A stretch of DNA of 64,000 nt from Pseudomonas lalkuanensis. Lineage in GTDB: Bacteria; Pseudomonadota; Gammaproteobacteria; Pseudomonadales; Pseudomonadaceae. The position numbers were made by a program, and so were the translations under genes. The first letter of the stretch is position 1. Every line of letters begins with the position of its first letter. The DNA is taken from positions 1,902,001-1,966,000 of the forward strand of contig NZ_CP043311.1 in NCBI RefSeq assembly GCF_008807375.1. The letters run 5' to 3'. A model generated the notes under the pieces. It was given only the letters and a program-made list of their open reading frames with translations. It was not told the origin of the DNA and did no database searches. Positions 42,604 through 51,086 of this stretch are shown here, piece after piece.

Positions 42604-43610
42604 TCATCTTGTGGTTATTGCTGGCAGTCGTTGGTGTTTCGCTCGTCATGACTGGCGTGCTGCGTAAGTACGCCCTATCCCGTAGCCTGCTGGACGTACC
42701 CAATTCCCGTAGCTCCCACGCAGTGCCTACTCCTCGCGGGGGAGGAGTGGCTATCGTGCTCGCGTTTCTGGCGGTACTTCCTATTCTGGGATGGATGTCA
42801 ATTCTCACTTGGCCTGTAGTTGTTGCGCTGCTTGGAGCGGGACTGCTGGTGGCAATGGTTGGATTTCTCGACGATCACGGCCACGTTCCTGCTCGTTGGC
42901 GGCTGTTAGGCCATTTTTCCGCCGCGGTCTGGGCTCTGTGGTGGTTCGGGGGGCTTCCGCAGTTCGTCATCTTCGGTACCTTGATTGATCCGGGTTGGTT
43001 CGGGAATGTCGTTGCAACGATCTATCTTGTGTGGCTGTTGAATCTCTATAACTTCATGGATGGGATTGATGGCATAGCTTCCGTCGAAGCCGTCTGTACC
43101 TGCTTGGGTGGCGCAATGCTCTATTGGCTGGTGGGACGAGCTGACCTGGCAATTGTCCCGCTGCTGCTCGGATTGGCAACCGCGGGTTTTCTGTATTGGA
43201 ACTTCCCGCCAGCACGGATCTTCATGGGCGACGCGGGTAGCGGATTCCTTGGAATTTCTCTGGGCCTGCTGTCCATCCAGGCAGCTTGGGTTTCTCCTGA
43301 TCTGCTTTGGAGTTGGATCATTCTGCTTGGTGTATTCGTGGTGGACTCCACCTGGACCCTGATGCGTCGCTTGCTGCGGGGGGATAAGGTTTATGAAGCG
43401 CACCGCAGTCACGCGTATCAATACGCTGCACGCAAACTAGGGAAACACCTTCCAGTTACTCTGGCTGTAGCGGGAATCAATTTGTTCTGGTTGCTTCCTA
43501 TTTCGCTGTGGGTTGCGGTAGGAACGTTGGATGGTCTTGTGGGAGTGGTGCTGGCGTACCTCCCGCTCCATGTGCTGGCTATTCGCTATCGAGCTGGGGA
43601 GAAGGAATGA
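42600..43610 (+). CDS. wbpL: WbpL, initiating sugar-1-phosphate transferase
   Basis: A 336-residue integral membrane MraY/WecA-type transferase with about ten helices. Functional motifs: NSRSSHAVPTPRGGG near the N-terminus, GFLDDHG (DD box), NLYNFMDGIDGIAS, FMGDAGSGFLG and the His motif EAHRSHAYQ. It links D-QuiNAc-1-P, D-FucNAc-1-P or GlcNAc-1-P to undecaprenyl phosphate, starting both the B-band and the common polysaccharide. ATGA overlap with the previous gene. Confidence 0.93.
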   Translation: MIILWLLLAVVGVSLVMTGVLRKYALSRSLLDVPNSRSSHAVPTPRGGGVAIVLAFLAVLPILGWMSILTWPVVVALLGAGLLVAMVGFLDDHGHVPARWRLLGHFSAAVWALWWFGGLPQFVIFGTLIDPGWFGNVVATIYLVWLLNLYNFMDGIDGIASVEAVCTCLGGAMLYWLVGRADLAIVPLLLGLATAGFLYWNFPPARIFMGDAGSGFLGISLGLLSIQAAWVSPDLLWSWIILLGVFVVDSTWTLMRRLLRGDKVYEAHRSHAYQYAARKLGKHLPVTLAVAGINLFWLLPISLWVAVGTLDGLVGVVLAYLPLHVLAIRYRAGEKE

Positions 43611-43862
43611 AGGTCGTCGCAGTTTGTCACCCTTCCCGAATTGAAAACTGTCTTCCTCTAGGGGTGGCTAGGTAGTGCCATCTAAGTAGATGAAGAATGG
43701 TGAGTGTATTTGGCAGATAGAATCAGTCGGGAGTGATCAGCAAATCATTGGAGATTGCGATTCTTCAGAGATGAACTTCTCGACGTAACGAAAGGCGAGA
43801 ACTAAATTGAAGGATCTGTTATTGTTCAAGTGTTCTGAGAAAGAACCGGAGTGCTGGAAGGG

Positions 43863-45875
43863 ATGACGGACATGCTGCGCGTATGGCTATTAGGTTTACC
43901 GCGCCGATACAAGCGGTTGCTCCAGGTGGCCACCGACATTGTTTTGGTGTTTGTGGCCTTATGGCTAGCATTCATTGTTAGGTTGGGTATAGACGAGCCG
44001 TTGGACGCTTTCACTCGACATGCTTGGCTATTTCTGGCTGCTCCACTCGTCGCAATCCCAGTGTTTATCAAGTTTGGAATGTACCGCGCAGTGATGCGCT
44101 ATTTCGGTAATGACGCACTCATCGCCATATTCAAAGCGGTGAGTCTCTCATCCCTGGTACTCTCATTGATCGTATATTGGTATCGGGATGCTACTGCGGT
44201 CGTGCCGCGATCAATCGTATTCAATTACTGGTGGCTCAGCATGATACTGATTGGAGGCCTTCGCTTGGCTATTCGTCAGTACTTCATGGGCGACTGGTAT
44301 GTGGCGAGCCAACAGGTGCCTTTCATCAACAAGTCTGACTCTTTGCCAAAGGTAGCGATTTATGGCGCCGGCGCAGCGGGGAATCAACTGGTTGCCGCTT
44401 TGCGGATGGGTAGGGCCATGCGCCCGGTCGCATTCATCGATGATGACAGCGACATTGCTACGCGGGTGATAGCGGGATTGCAGGTGTATAAGCCGAAGCA
44501 TATCCAGCAGATGATCGAGCAGACAGGGGCCGAAGAGGTGTTGCTGGCTATACCGTCCGTGTCGCGTGGGCGGCGTAGGGAGATTCTTGAGGAGCTCGAA
44601 AGTTTCCCCCTGCATGTGCGCAGTGTTCCGGGTTTCATGGACCTGGCCAGCGGGCGCGTGAAAGTCGATGACATTCAGGAAGTGGATATTGCAGACCTGC
44701 TGGGGCGTGATTCGGTTCCGCCGCGACAGGAGCTCTTCGAGCGCTGCATCCGCGGGAATGTTGTGATGGTGACTGGTGCCGGGGGTTCCATTGGTTCCGA
44801 GCTTTGCCGGCAGATCATGGGGTGTGGCGCGAAAACGCTCCTGCTCTTCGAGCACAGCGAATTCAATCTCTACAACATCCAGATCGAACTCGAGGGGCGA
44901 ATCCTTCGCGAGTCGCTGAGCATCAAGTTGGTTCCGATCCTGGGGTCCGTCCGCAATCTGGGTCGCCTCATAGACGTCATGCGAACCTGGAAGGTGGATA
45001 CTGTCTATCACGCTGCTGCCTACAAACACGTGCCGATGGTCGAGCACAACGTGGCAGAGGGTGTGCTCAACAACGTGATGGGAACCTTGTACACCGCCCA
45101 GGCTGCGGTGCAGGTCGGTGTCGAGAACTTCGTATTGATCTCCACGGACAAGGCTGTTCGCCCGACCAACGTCATGGGGAGCACGAAGCGCCTGTCCGAA
45201 ATGGTCCTGCAGGCTCTCAGCAAGGAATCCGCGCCAGTACTGTTTGGCGACAGTGAGGCCGTTCATCGTGTCAACAAGACCCGCTTCACCATGGTTCGAT
45301 TCGGCAATGTCCTTGGCTCCTCCGGCTCTGTCATTCCGCTGTTCCGCGAGCAGATCAGGCGTGGGGGGCCGGTTACGGTGACCCATCCCAATATCACCCG
45401 CTACTTCATGACGATTCCGGAGGCTGCCCAATTGGTTATCCAGGCCGGCTCGATGGGGCAGGGCGGGGACGTGTTCGTGCTGGATATGGGGCAGCCAGTG
45501 AAGATCGCCGAGTTGGCCGAGAAGATGATCCATCTGTCCGGTCTGACGGTTCGCTCCGAGCGCAACCCCAATGGCGATATTGCCATTGAGTTCACGGGGC
45601 TGCGGCCGGGCGAGAAGCTGTACGAAGAACTCCTCATTGGCGACAACGTAAGCCCTACCGAGCACCCGATGATCATGCGGGCCAATGAAGAGCACCTGCC
45701 CTGGGATTCCTTCAGACGAGTGCTTTCCGAGTTGTTCAGCGCTGTCGAGGGCGACGACTACGTCCGTGTGCGCCAGCTCCTACGCGAAACTGTCAACGGT
45801 TACACCCCCGAAGAGGAAATTGTTGACTGGATTCATCAGCAACGTCGGATTGAGCCCTCCAGCTCCAGGAATTAG
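43863..45875 (+). CDS. wbpM: WbpM, UDP-GlcNAc 4,6-dehydratase
   Basis: A 670-residue membrane-anchored enzyme, near the length of P. aeruginosa WbpM. Four N-terminal membrane helices (about 15-140), a first Rossmann-like domain (YGAGAAGNQLVAAL), then the catalytic SDR domain with TGAGGSIGSELCRQI and the Ser-Met-Lys triad (STDKAVRP...NVMGSTK). It produces UDP-4-keto-6-deoxy-D-GlcNAc. ATG at 43863 aligns with the known WbpM start; GTG 43851 and ATG 43872 (best spaced from GAAGGG) are alternatives. It is the conserved right end of the O-antigen locus. The 252 bases upstream are non-coding and may hold a promoter. Confidence 0.94.
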   Translation: MTDMLRVWLLGLPRRYKRLLQVATDIVLVFVALWLAFIVRLGIDEPLDAFTRHAWLFLAAPLVAIPVFIKFGMYRAVMRYFGNDALIAIFKAVSLSSLVLSLIVYWYRDATAVVPRSIVFNYWWLSMILIGGLRLAIRQYFMGDWYVASQQVPFINKSDSLPKVAIYGAGAAGNQLVAALRMGRAMRPVAFIDDDSDIATRVIAGLQVYKPKHIQQMIEQTGAEEVLLAIPSVSRGRRREILEELESFPLHVRSVPGFMDLASGRVKVDDIQEVDIADLLGRDSVPPRQELFERCIRGNVVMVTGAGGSIGSELCRQIMGCGAKTLLLFEHSEFNLYNIQIELEGRILRESLSIKLVPILGSVRNLGRLIDVMRTWKVDTVYHAAAYKHVPMVEHNVAEGVLNNVMGTLYTAQAAVQVGVENFVLISTDKAVRPTNVMGSTKRLSEMVLQALSKESAPVLFGDSEAVHRVNKTRFTMVRFGNVLGSSGSVIPLFREQIRRGGPVTVTHPNITRYFMTIPEAAQLVIQAGSMGQGGDVFVLDMGQPVKIAELAEKMIHLSGLTVRSERNPNGDIAIEFTGLRPGEKLYEELLIGDNVSPTEHPMIMRANEEHLPWDSFRRVLSELFSAVEGDDYVRVRQLLRETVNGYTPEEEIVDWIHQQRRIEPSSSRN

Positions 45876-45934
45876 TTTGGTTCGGGCGGTTTATGAAGAG
45901 CCGCCCTTCCCCTTACTGATGACAAGGAGTGTTC

Positions 45935-46261
45935 ATGATGTTTCGCGTTCGACTCGCCCCGTTGCTTCTGGTTCTCTGTTCACTCTGCATCGGCTATGCC
46001 CAAGTTGCTACCGCAGCGAAAAACGAGCCGGCGGCGGCAGTCGCAAGTGCTTCCACCGACTCTGGCAAGCTGAACATCAATACGGCAGATGAGGCCGCGT
46101 TGCAGGGTCAGATGATTGGTATTGGCGCGACGAAGGCCCGGGCGATCGTGCAGTATCGTGAGGAAAACGGACCATTCTCCTCGGTGGACGACCTGCTGGA
46201 AGTCAAGGGTATCGGCGTCAAGACGCTGGAGAAGAGCCGCGACAAACTGACAACGGAGTGA
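45935..46261 (+). CDS. ComEA-like exported helix-hairpin-helix protein
   Basis: A 108-residue protein with a signal peptide ([23 protein letters not shown], cleavage probably after ATAA) and a C-terminal double helix-hairpin-helix: [44 protein letters not shown]. ComEA proteins bind DNA in the periplasm during uptake. AAGGAG at 45924-45929 supports ATG 45935 or 45938. A gene of this type regularly follows wbpM in Pseudomonas. A strong terminator follows. Confidence 0.85.
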   Translation: MMFRVRLAPLLLVLCSLCIGYAQVATAAKNEPAAAVASASTDSGKLNINTADEAALQGQMIGIGATKARAIVQYREENGPFSSVDDLLEVKGIGVKTLEKSRDKLTTE

Positions 46262-46280
46262 TTGACGAGTGATACCAGGA

Positions 46281-46308
46281 AAGCCGGCCTATCAAGGCCG
46301 GCTTTTTT
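46281..46308 (+). terminator. Terminator after the ComEA-like gene
   Basis: AAGCCGGCCT-ATCA-AGGCCGGCTT with six T forms a ten-base stem 20 bases past the stop codon. Confidence 0.9.
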
Positions 46309-46369
46309 GTGGCTGTCTGGTTGACGCGATTGGGCGTTACGACGCTTTGAGAGCGGGATTTCTTGGGTA

Positions 46370-46431
46370 CAAAGAAAAAGCCCCCGGCATTTGCCGAGGG
46401 CTTTCAATTTGGCTCCGCGACCTGGACTCGA
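46370..46431. repeat. 62-bp direct repeat, copy 1 (tRNA-Asn 3' end plus terminator)
   Basis: This stretch repeats at 46528-46589 with one difference (GAGGG versus GAGGA). It holds the tRNA-Asn transcription terminator and the last 22 bases of the tRNA. Offset between copies is 158 bases. Confidence 0.85.
46410..46431 (-). pseudogene. tRNA-Asn 3' fragment
   Basis: Twenty-two bases identical to the 3' end, with CCA, of the tRNA-Asn at 46568-46643, followed by unrelated DNA. It is either a remnant of a second tandem tRNA-Asn or an attachment-site scar left by an integrated element. Confidence 0.7.
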
Positions 46432-46527
46432 CGGCGAATGCCGAACGCGCTTCAGCGCGGCCCCGAAGGGGTGAGGGACGTAGGACCGAATAACCTGGGA
46501 CGAAGTCCCTGGTGAGAGTTCAGCGCC

Positions 46528-46589
46528 CAAAGAAAAAGCCCCCGGCATTTGCCGAGGACTTTCAATTTGGCTCCGCGACCTGGACTCGA
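46528..46589. repeat. 62-bp direct repeat, copy 2
   Basis: Second copy of the repeat at 46370-46431; its right end is inside the intact tRNA-Asn gene. Confidence 0.85.
46533..46562 (-). terminator. tRNA-Asn terminator
   Basis: On the minus strand AAGTCCTCGGC-AAAT-GCCGGGGGCTTTTT follows the tRNA by five bases; the stem includes G-U pairs and ends in a T run. A better paired copy is in the upstream repeat at 46375-46404. Confidence 0.65.
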
Positions 46590-46643
46590 ACCAGGGACCC
46601 AATGATTAACAGTCATTTGCTCTACCGACTGAGCTATCGCGGA
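46568..46643 (-). tRNA. tRNA-Asn (GTT)
   Basis: A 76-base cloverleaf read on the minus strand: acceptor TCCGCGA/TCGCGGA, D-arm with AGCTCAGTCGGTAGAGC, anticodon loop CTGTTAA with anticodon GTT, T-arm GGTTCGAGTCC, encoded CCA. It delivers asparagine to AAC/AAT codons. Confidence 0.97.
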
Positions 46644-46656
46644 TCTGATGCGGCGT

Positions 46657-46684
46657 ATCTTACTGATTAGAAAGGAGAAGTCAA
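46657..46684 (-). promoter_or_regulatory. tRNA-Asn promoter
   Basis: Minus strand TTGACT (46684-46679), 16-base spacer, TAAGAT (46662-46657), followed by a GC-rich discriminator. The start would be about seven bases before the tRNA. Confidence 0.75.
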
Positions 46685-46713
46685 GCATTTGCCTGAGCTT
46701 CTCCCAATTCTTT

Positions 46714-47910
46714 TCAGAGGACCTGGGTGATGGCGCGGGTCACGCTTTCCAGGTTGCTGTTGTTCAGTGCGGCAACGCAGATGCGGCCGGTGCTGACGGC
46801 GTAGATACCGAACTCGTTCTTCAGGCGCTCCACCTGCTCGGCGGTGAGGCCGGAGTAGGAGAACATGCCGCGCTGGCGAGCTACAAAGCTGAAGTCGCGC
46901 TTGGCGCCCTGGGCAGCCAGTTGCTCGACCATGGCCAGGCGCATGCTGTGGATGCGGGTGCGCATTTCGCCCAGTTCCTCTTCCCACATTGCACGCAGTT
47001 CCGGGCTGTTCAGCACCGAAGCCACCACGGTGGCACCGTGGGTCGGCGGGTTGGAATAGTTGGTGCGGATTACGCGCTTGACCTGGGAGAGCACGCGGCC
47101 GGCTTCTTCCTTCGAGCTGGTCACCACGGACAGGGCGCCAACGCGCTCACCGTACAGGGAGAAGGACTTGGAGAAGGAGCTGGATACGAAGAACTGCAGG
47201 CCAGACTGGGCGAACAGGCGCACTGCGAAGGCGTCTTCATCGATACCGGAGCCGAAGCCCTGGTAGGCGATATCGAGGAACGGCACGTGCTCGCGCTCAC
47301 GCAGGACTTCCAGGACGGCTTTCCAGTCGTCCAGCTCCAGGTCTACGCCGGTGGGGTTGTGGCAGCAGGCGTGCAGGACCACGATGGAGCGGGTGGGCAG
47401 GGCTCTGAGGTCTTCCAGCAGGCCGGCACGATTCACGCCATTGGTGGCGGCATCGTAGTAACGGTAGTTCTGCACCGGGAAGCCGGCGGATTCGAACAAG
47501 GCGCGATGGTTTTCCCAGCTCGGGTCGCTGATGGCGACCACTGCGTTGGGCAGCAGGCGCTTGAGGAAGTCGGCGCCGGTCTTCAGGGCGCCGGTGCCAC
47601 CTACGGCCTGGGTAGTTACCACACGGCCCTGGGCCAGCAGTTCGGAATCGGCACCGAACAGCAGCTTCTGCACGGCCTGATCGTAGGCGGCGATGCCTTC
47701 GATCGGCAGGTAACCGCGCGGGGCGTGCGCTTCGATGCGGGCCTTTTCCGCTTCAGCTACAGCGCGCAGGAGCGGGATACGACCTTGCTCGTTGTAGTAA
47801 ACGCCCACGCCCAGATTGACCTTGTTGGCACGGGTGTCGGCGTTGAACGCTTCGTTGAGACCCAGGATGGGGTCGCGCGGAGCCATTTCGACGGCAGAAA
47901 ACAGACTCAT
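46714..47910 (-). CDS. Aromatic/aspartate aminotransferase
   Basis: A 398-residue fold-type I aminotransferase of subgroup I-alpha (TyrB/AspC/PhhC). N-terminus MSLFSAVEMAPRDPILGLNEAFNAD is typical. PLP Lys is in SSSFSKSFSLYGERVG, the Asp that binds the pyridine nitrogen in FLDIAYQGF and the carboxylate-binding Arg in GRICVAALN. It converts aromatic amino acids and aspartate with 2-oxoglutarate. It is divergent from uvrB, as in P. aeruginosa. Whether tyrosine or aspartate is the main substrate cannot be told by reading. Confidence 0.92.
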   Translation of the reverse strand: MSLFSAVEMAPRDPILGLNEAFNADTRANKVNLGVGVYYNEQGRIPLLRAVAEAEKARIEAHAPRGYLPIEGIAAYDQAVQKLLFGADSELLAQGRVVTTQAVGGTGALKTGADFLKRLLPNAVVAISDPSWENHRALFESAGFPVQNYRYYDAATNGVNRAGLLEDLRALPTRSIVVLHACCHNPTGVDLELDDWKAVLEVLREREHVPFLDIAYQGFGSGIDEDAFAVRLFAQSGLQFFVSSSFSKSFSLYGERVGALSVVTSSKEEAGRVLSQVKRVIRTNYSNPPTHGATVVASVLNSPELRAMWEEELGEMRTRIHSMRLAMVEQLAAQGAKRDFSFVARQRGMFSYSGLTAEQVERLKNEFGIYAVSTGRICVAALNNSNLESVTRAITQVL

Positions 47911-48093
47911 GATGCGGCAGCTCGGAGGAGGAAGGTGAGGATGGGACGTAACCCCGAACGATGTGCGCTAGGGGTTGCGCAATCGGGCCGGTATTATAGC
48001 GGCCCAGACGGCTTGCGGCGACATCGCTCGCAAGCTTTCCGCCAGGTATGACGCCCGTTCTGCGCAGGTGTCACATCAAAAGTCGAGGTCAGC

Positions 48094-50109
48094 ATGTCGG
48101 AGTTCCAGCTTGTCACCCGCTTCAAGCCCGCCGGCGACCAGCCGGAGGCCATTCGCCAGATGGTGGAAGGGCTGGAAGCTGGCCTTTCGCACCAGACCCT
48201 GCTGGGTGTGACGGGGTCGGGGAAGACCTTCAGCATCGCCAACGTCATTTCCCAGGTTCAGCGTCCCACGCTGGTCCTGGCGCCCAACAAGACATTGGCT
48301 GCCCAGCTTTACGGCGAGTTCCGAGCCTTCTTCCCGAACAACTCGGTCGAGTATTTCGTTTCGTACTACGACTACTACCAGCCGGAAGCCTACGTGCCGT
48401 CCTCCGATACCTATATCGAGAAGGACGCCTCAATCAACGACCACATCGAACAGATGCGCTTGTCGGCTACCAAGGCCCTGCTGGAGCGGCCCGATGCCAT
48501 CATCGTTGCCACCGTTTCCTCCATCTACGGCCTGGGCGATCCCGCGTCCTACCTGAAGATGGTGTTGCACATCGATCGCGGCGACCGCATCGACCAACGC
48601 ACCCTGCTGCGGCGCCTGGCTGAACTGCAGTACACCCGCAATGACATGGATTTCGCCCGTGCCACTTTCCGTGTTCGGGGCGATGTCATCGATATCTTTC
48701 CGGCGGAATCCGATCTGGAGGCCATTCGCGTCGAGCTGTTCGATGATGAGGTGGAAAGCCTGGCGGCCTTCGATCCGCTGACCGGCGAAGTGATTCGCAA
48801 GTTGCCGCGCTTCACCTTCTACCCGAAGAGCCACTACGTGACGCCCCGCGAGGTCCTGCTGGGTGCGGTGGATCAGATCAAGGAGGAGCTGAAGGAGCGC
48901 CTGGAGCAGCTGCGATCCGCCAACAAGCTGGTGGAGGCGCAGCGCCTTGAGCAGCGCACGCGTTTCGACCTGGAGATGATCCTCGAGCTGGGTTACTGCA
49001 ACGGCATCGAGAACTATTCCCGCTATCTTTCTGGTCGCGCGCCGGGCGAGGCACCGCCGACGCTCTACGATTACCTGCCGGCCAATGCCCTGCTGGTCAT
49101 CGACGAATCCCACGTCACCGTTCCCCAGGTTGGCGCCATGTTCAAGGGGGACCGCTCGCGCAAGGAAACCCTGGTGGAATACGGCTTCCGCCTGCCGTCG
49201 GCGCTGGATAACCGTCCGTTGCGTTTTGACGAGTGGGAGGCGATCAGTCCGCAGACCATCTTCGTGTCGGCAACGCCCGGCCCTTACGAAGGCGAGCACT
49301 CTGGCCGGGTGATCGAGCAGGTGGTGCGGCCCACCGGCCTGGTGGATCCGGAAGTCGAAGTGCGCCCGGCCACTACCCAGGTCGATGATCTGCTCTCGGA
49401 AATCCGCAAGCGCGTGGCAGTCGAGGAGCGGGTGCTGGTCACCACCCTGACCAAGCGCATGGCCGAGGACCTCACCGACTACCTGGCCGATCACGACGTC
49501 AGGGTGCGTTACCTGCACTCGGACATCGATACCGTGGAGCGCGTGGAGATCATTCGTGACCTGCGTATTGGCACGTTCGACGTGCTGGTCGGTATCAACC
49601 TGCTCCGTGAAGGCCTGGACATGCCGGAGGTGTCGCTGGTCGCCATTCTGGACGCCGACAAGGAAGGCTTCCTGCGTTCCGAGCGCTCGCTGATCCAGAC
49701 CATTGGCCGGGCGGCGCGAAACCTGAATGGCAAGGCGATCCTCTACGCGGATAACGTCACTGGCTCCATGCAGCGTGCCCTGGGTGAGACCGAGCGGCGG
49801 CGTAACAAGCAGATGGCCTTCAACGAAGCCCATGGCATCGTGCCGAAGGGCGTGAAGAAGGATATCCAGGACATCCTCGAAGGTGCCACCGTGCCCGGCT
49901 CGCGCAGCAACAAGCGCAAGGCCATGGCCAAGGCGGCCGAGGAGAGTGCGCGCTACGAGGCCGAGTTGCGTTCGCCCAGCGAGATCACCAAGCGCATTCG
50001 CCAGATGGAAGAGAAAATGTTCCAACTGGCTCGCGACCTGGAGTTCGAAGCCGCGGCGCAAATGCGCGACGAGATCCAGAAGCTGCGCGAGCGGCTGATA
50101 AATCTCTAA
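48094..50109 (+). CDS. uvrB: UvrABC excision nuclease subunit B
   Basis: A 671-residue DNA repair helicase-like protein. Walker A GVTGSGKT at about 39-46, the beta-hairpin [25 protein letters not shown] that probes the damaged strand, DESHVTVPQ (motif II), SATPGPYE, and a C-terminal UVR motif ([27 protein letters not shown]) for UvrC. It verifies lesions delivered by UvrA and positions UvrC. No LexA-like CTGT-N8-ACAG box was noticed in the 183-base gap upstream. Confidence 0.97.
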   Translation: MSEFQLVTRFKPAGDQPEAIRQMVEGLEAGLSHQTLLGVTGSGKTFSIANVISQVQRPTLVLAPNKTLAAQLYGEFRAFFPNNSVEYFVSYYDYYQPEAYVPSSDTYIEKDASINDHIEQMRLSATKALLERPDAIIVATVSSIYGLGDPASYLKMVLHIDRGDRIDQRTLLRRLAELQYTRNDMDFARATFRVRGDVIDIFPAESDLEAIRVELFDDEVESLAAFDPLTGEVIRKLPRFTFYPKSHYVTPREVLLGAVDQIKEELKERLEQLRSANKLVEAQRLEQRTRFDLEMILELGYCNGIENYSRYLSGRAPGEAPPTLYDYLPANALLVIDESHVTVPQVGAMFKGDRSRKETLVEYGFRLPSALDNRPLRFDEWEAISPQTIFVSATPGPYEGEHSGRVIEQVVRPTGLVDPEVEVRPATTQVDDLLSEIRKRVAVEERVLVTTLTKRMAEDLTDYLADHDVRVRYLHSDIDTVERVEIIRDLRIGTFDVLVGINLLREGLDMPEVSLVAILDADKEGFLRSERSLIQTIGRAARNLNGKAILYADNVTGSMQRALGETERRRNKQMAFNEAHGIVPKGVKKDIQDILEGATVPGSRSNKRKAMAKAAEESARYEAELRSPSEITKRIRQMEEKMFQLARDLEFEAAAQMRDEIQKLRERLINL

Positions 50110-50110
50110 G

Positions 50111-50136
50111 AAAAAGGCGCCGGAGGGCGCCTTTTT
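50111..50136 (+). terminator. uvrB terminator (bidirectional)
   Basis: AAAAAGGCGCC-GGAG-GGCGCCTTTTT is symmetrical with A and T tracts on both sides, two bases after the uvrB stop, and can also serve the convergent EamA gene. Confidence 0.92.
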
Positions 50137-50145
50137 CATGGGGCT

Positions 50146-51045
50146 TCAGCGTCTGCCGAAAATGATCATCACCACCCCTATGAGGGTCGCCAGACAGGCC
50201 AGCAGGGCGGCGACCTCCAGCCGTTCGCCCAGGATCAGGAACCCCAGCAGAAGTGCCACGACAGGGTTCACGAAGGCGAAAGTGGACACCAGGCTCGGCT
50301 TCACTTCGCGCAACAGCCAGAAGTACGCGGGGTAGACGCCCAGGCTGACGGGAATCACCAGGTAGGCCATCCACAGCCAGGCGTCGAAGCTTACGTTGGC
50401 GAGCTCAACGCCGTGCCAATCTCCGCGCCAGAGGCCGAAGATTGCCAGGATCACTGTGCCGGTCAGCATCTGCAGGCTGAGGCCCATCCAACTGGAGCGG
50501 AAGGGGGGGCGCTGGCGCAGCAGCCAGGCGCCGATCGCCCAGAGCAGGGTGGCCAGCACGACCAGGCCGCCGGCGAACCATTGCTCGAAGCCGGCGTCGC
50601 TGCCAAGGCCATTTCCCATCAGCATCACGATGCCGCCGCTCGCCAGGGCCAGGCCGCAGAGGATCCACAGCGGTGGGCGTTGATCCAGTAGCCATTCCAG
50701 GGCGACGCTCCAGAGGGGCAGCGTGGTGTAGAGCATGGCCAGCATGCCGGTCGGCAGGAATTGGTTGGCGTAGATCAGCGCTCCCTGTCCCACGGCAATC
50801 AGCATTACGCCGCCGATCAGCGCGCCGCCCAGGTCACTGCGCTGGACCTGGGCCTTGCCGCTGGCGAGCACCCAGCCCAGGGCCAGGATGCCGGCGAACA
50901 GGAAGCGCAGGGTGGCGATGACGAAGGGCGGCAGTTCGCGGAGGAGGAAATGGTTGGCCAGGTAGGTGGTGCCCCAGCCGATGTAAATCATGGCGAAGGC
51001 ACCGATCAGCAGAAGGGTGCGGCGGGTCGAGGCGTGGGAAGACAT
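50146..51045 (-). CDS. EamA-family (DMT) exporter, YedA-like
   Basis: A 299-residue protein with ten membrane helices in two EamA repeats. FAMIYIGWGTTYLANHFLLRELPPFVIATLRFLFAG opens the first repeat and LVIPVSLGVYPAYFWLLREVKPSLVSTFAFVNPVVALLLG the second, as in YedA/RhaT relatives. It probably exports a metabolite or amino acid. The 41-base gap to the emrB start suggests possible cotranscription with no firm evidence. Confidence 0.85.
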   Translation of the reverse strand: MSSHASTRRTLLLIGAFAMIYIGWGTTYLANHFLLRELPPFVIATLRFLFAGILALGWVLASGKAQVQRSDLGGALIGGVMLIAVGQGALIYANQFLPTGMLAMLYTTLPLWSVALEWLLDQRPPLWILCGLALASGGIVMLMGNGLGSDAGFEQWFAGGLVVLATLLWAIGAWLLRQRPPFRSSWMGLSLQMLTGTVILAIFGLWRGDWHGVELANVSFDAWLWMAYLVIPVSLGVYPAYFWLLREVKPSLVSTFAFVNPVVALLLGFLILGERLEVAALLACLATLIGVVMIIFGRR

Positions 51046-51086
51046 GTACAGCCTGAAACGAATCGCGCCGGTTGTCCGGCGCGGGA

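Larger units (their letters stand above)
31215..45875 (+). other. O-antigen biosynthesis island
   Basis: Twelve collinear genes from wzz to wbpM between ihfB and a ComEA-like gene, the standard Pseudomonas O-antigen site. From about 31.0 to 41.6 kb the DNA is clearly AT-richer, with rare codons such as ATA, TTA and AGG/AGA, while wbpL-wbpM approach the host average. This mosaic is what exchange of a serotype cassette by recombination in conserved flanks would leave. Gene content predicts a Wzx/Wzy-dependent O-unit begun with a D-6-deoxy-HexNAc and containing an L-2,6-dideoxyhexosamine. Confidence 0.85.

Noticed and set aside
44211..45695. Minus-strand ORF opposite wbpM
   Set aside because: Antisense of a conserved gene; composition only.
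46432..46527. Possible small RNA between the tRNA-Asn repeats
   Set aside because: A GC-rich hairpin (GGCCCCGAAGGGG) is present, but no promoter or terminator of its own is seen.
47911..48093. LexA box upstream of uvrB
   Set aside because: No CTGT-N8-ACAG palindrome found by reading the gap.
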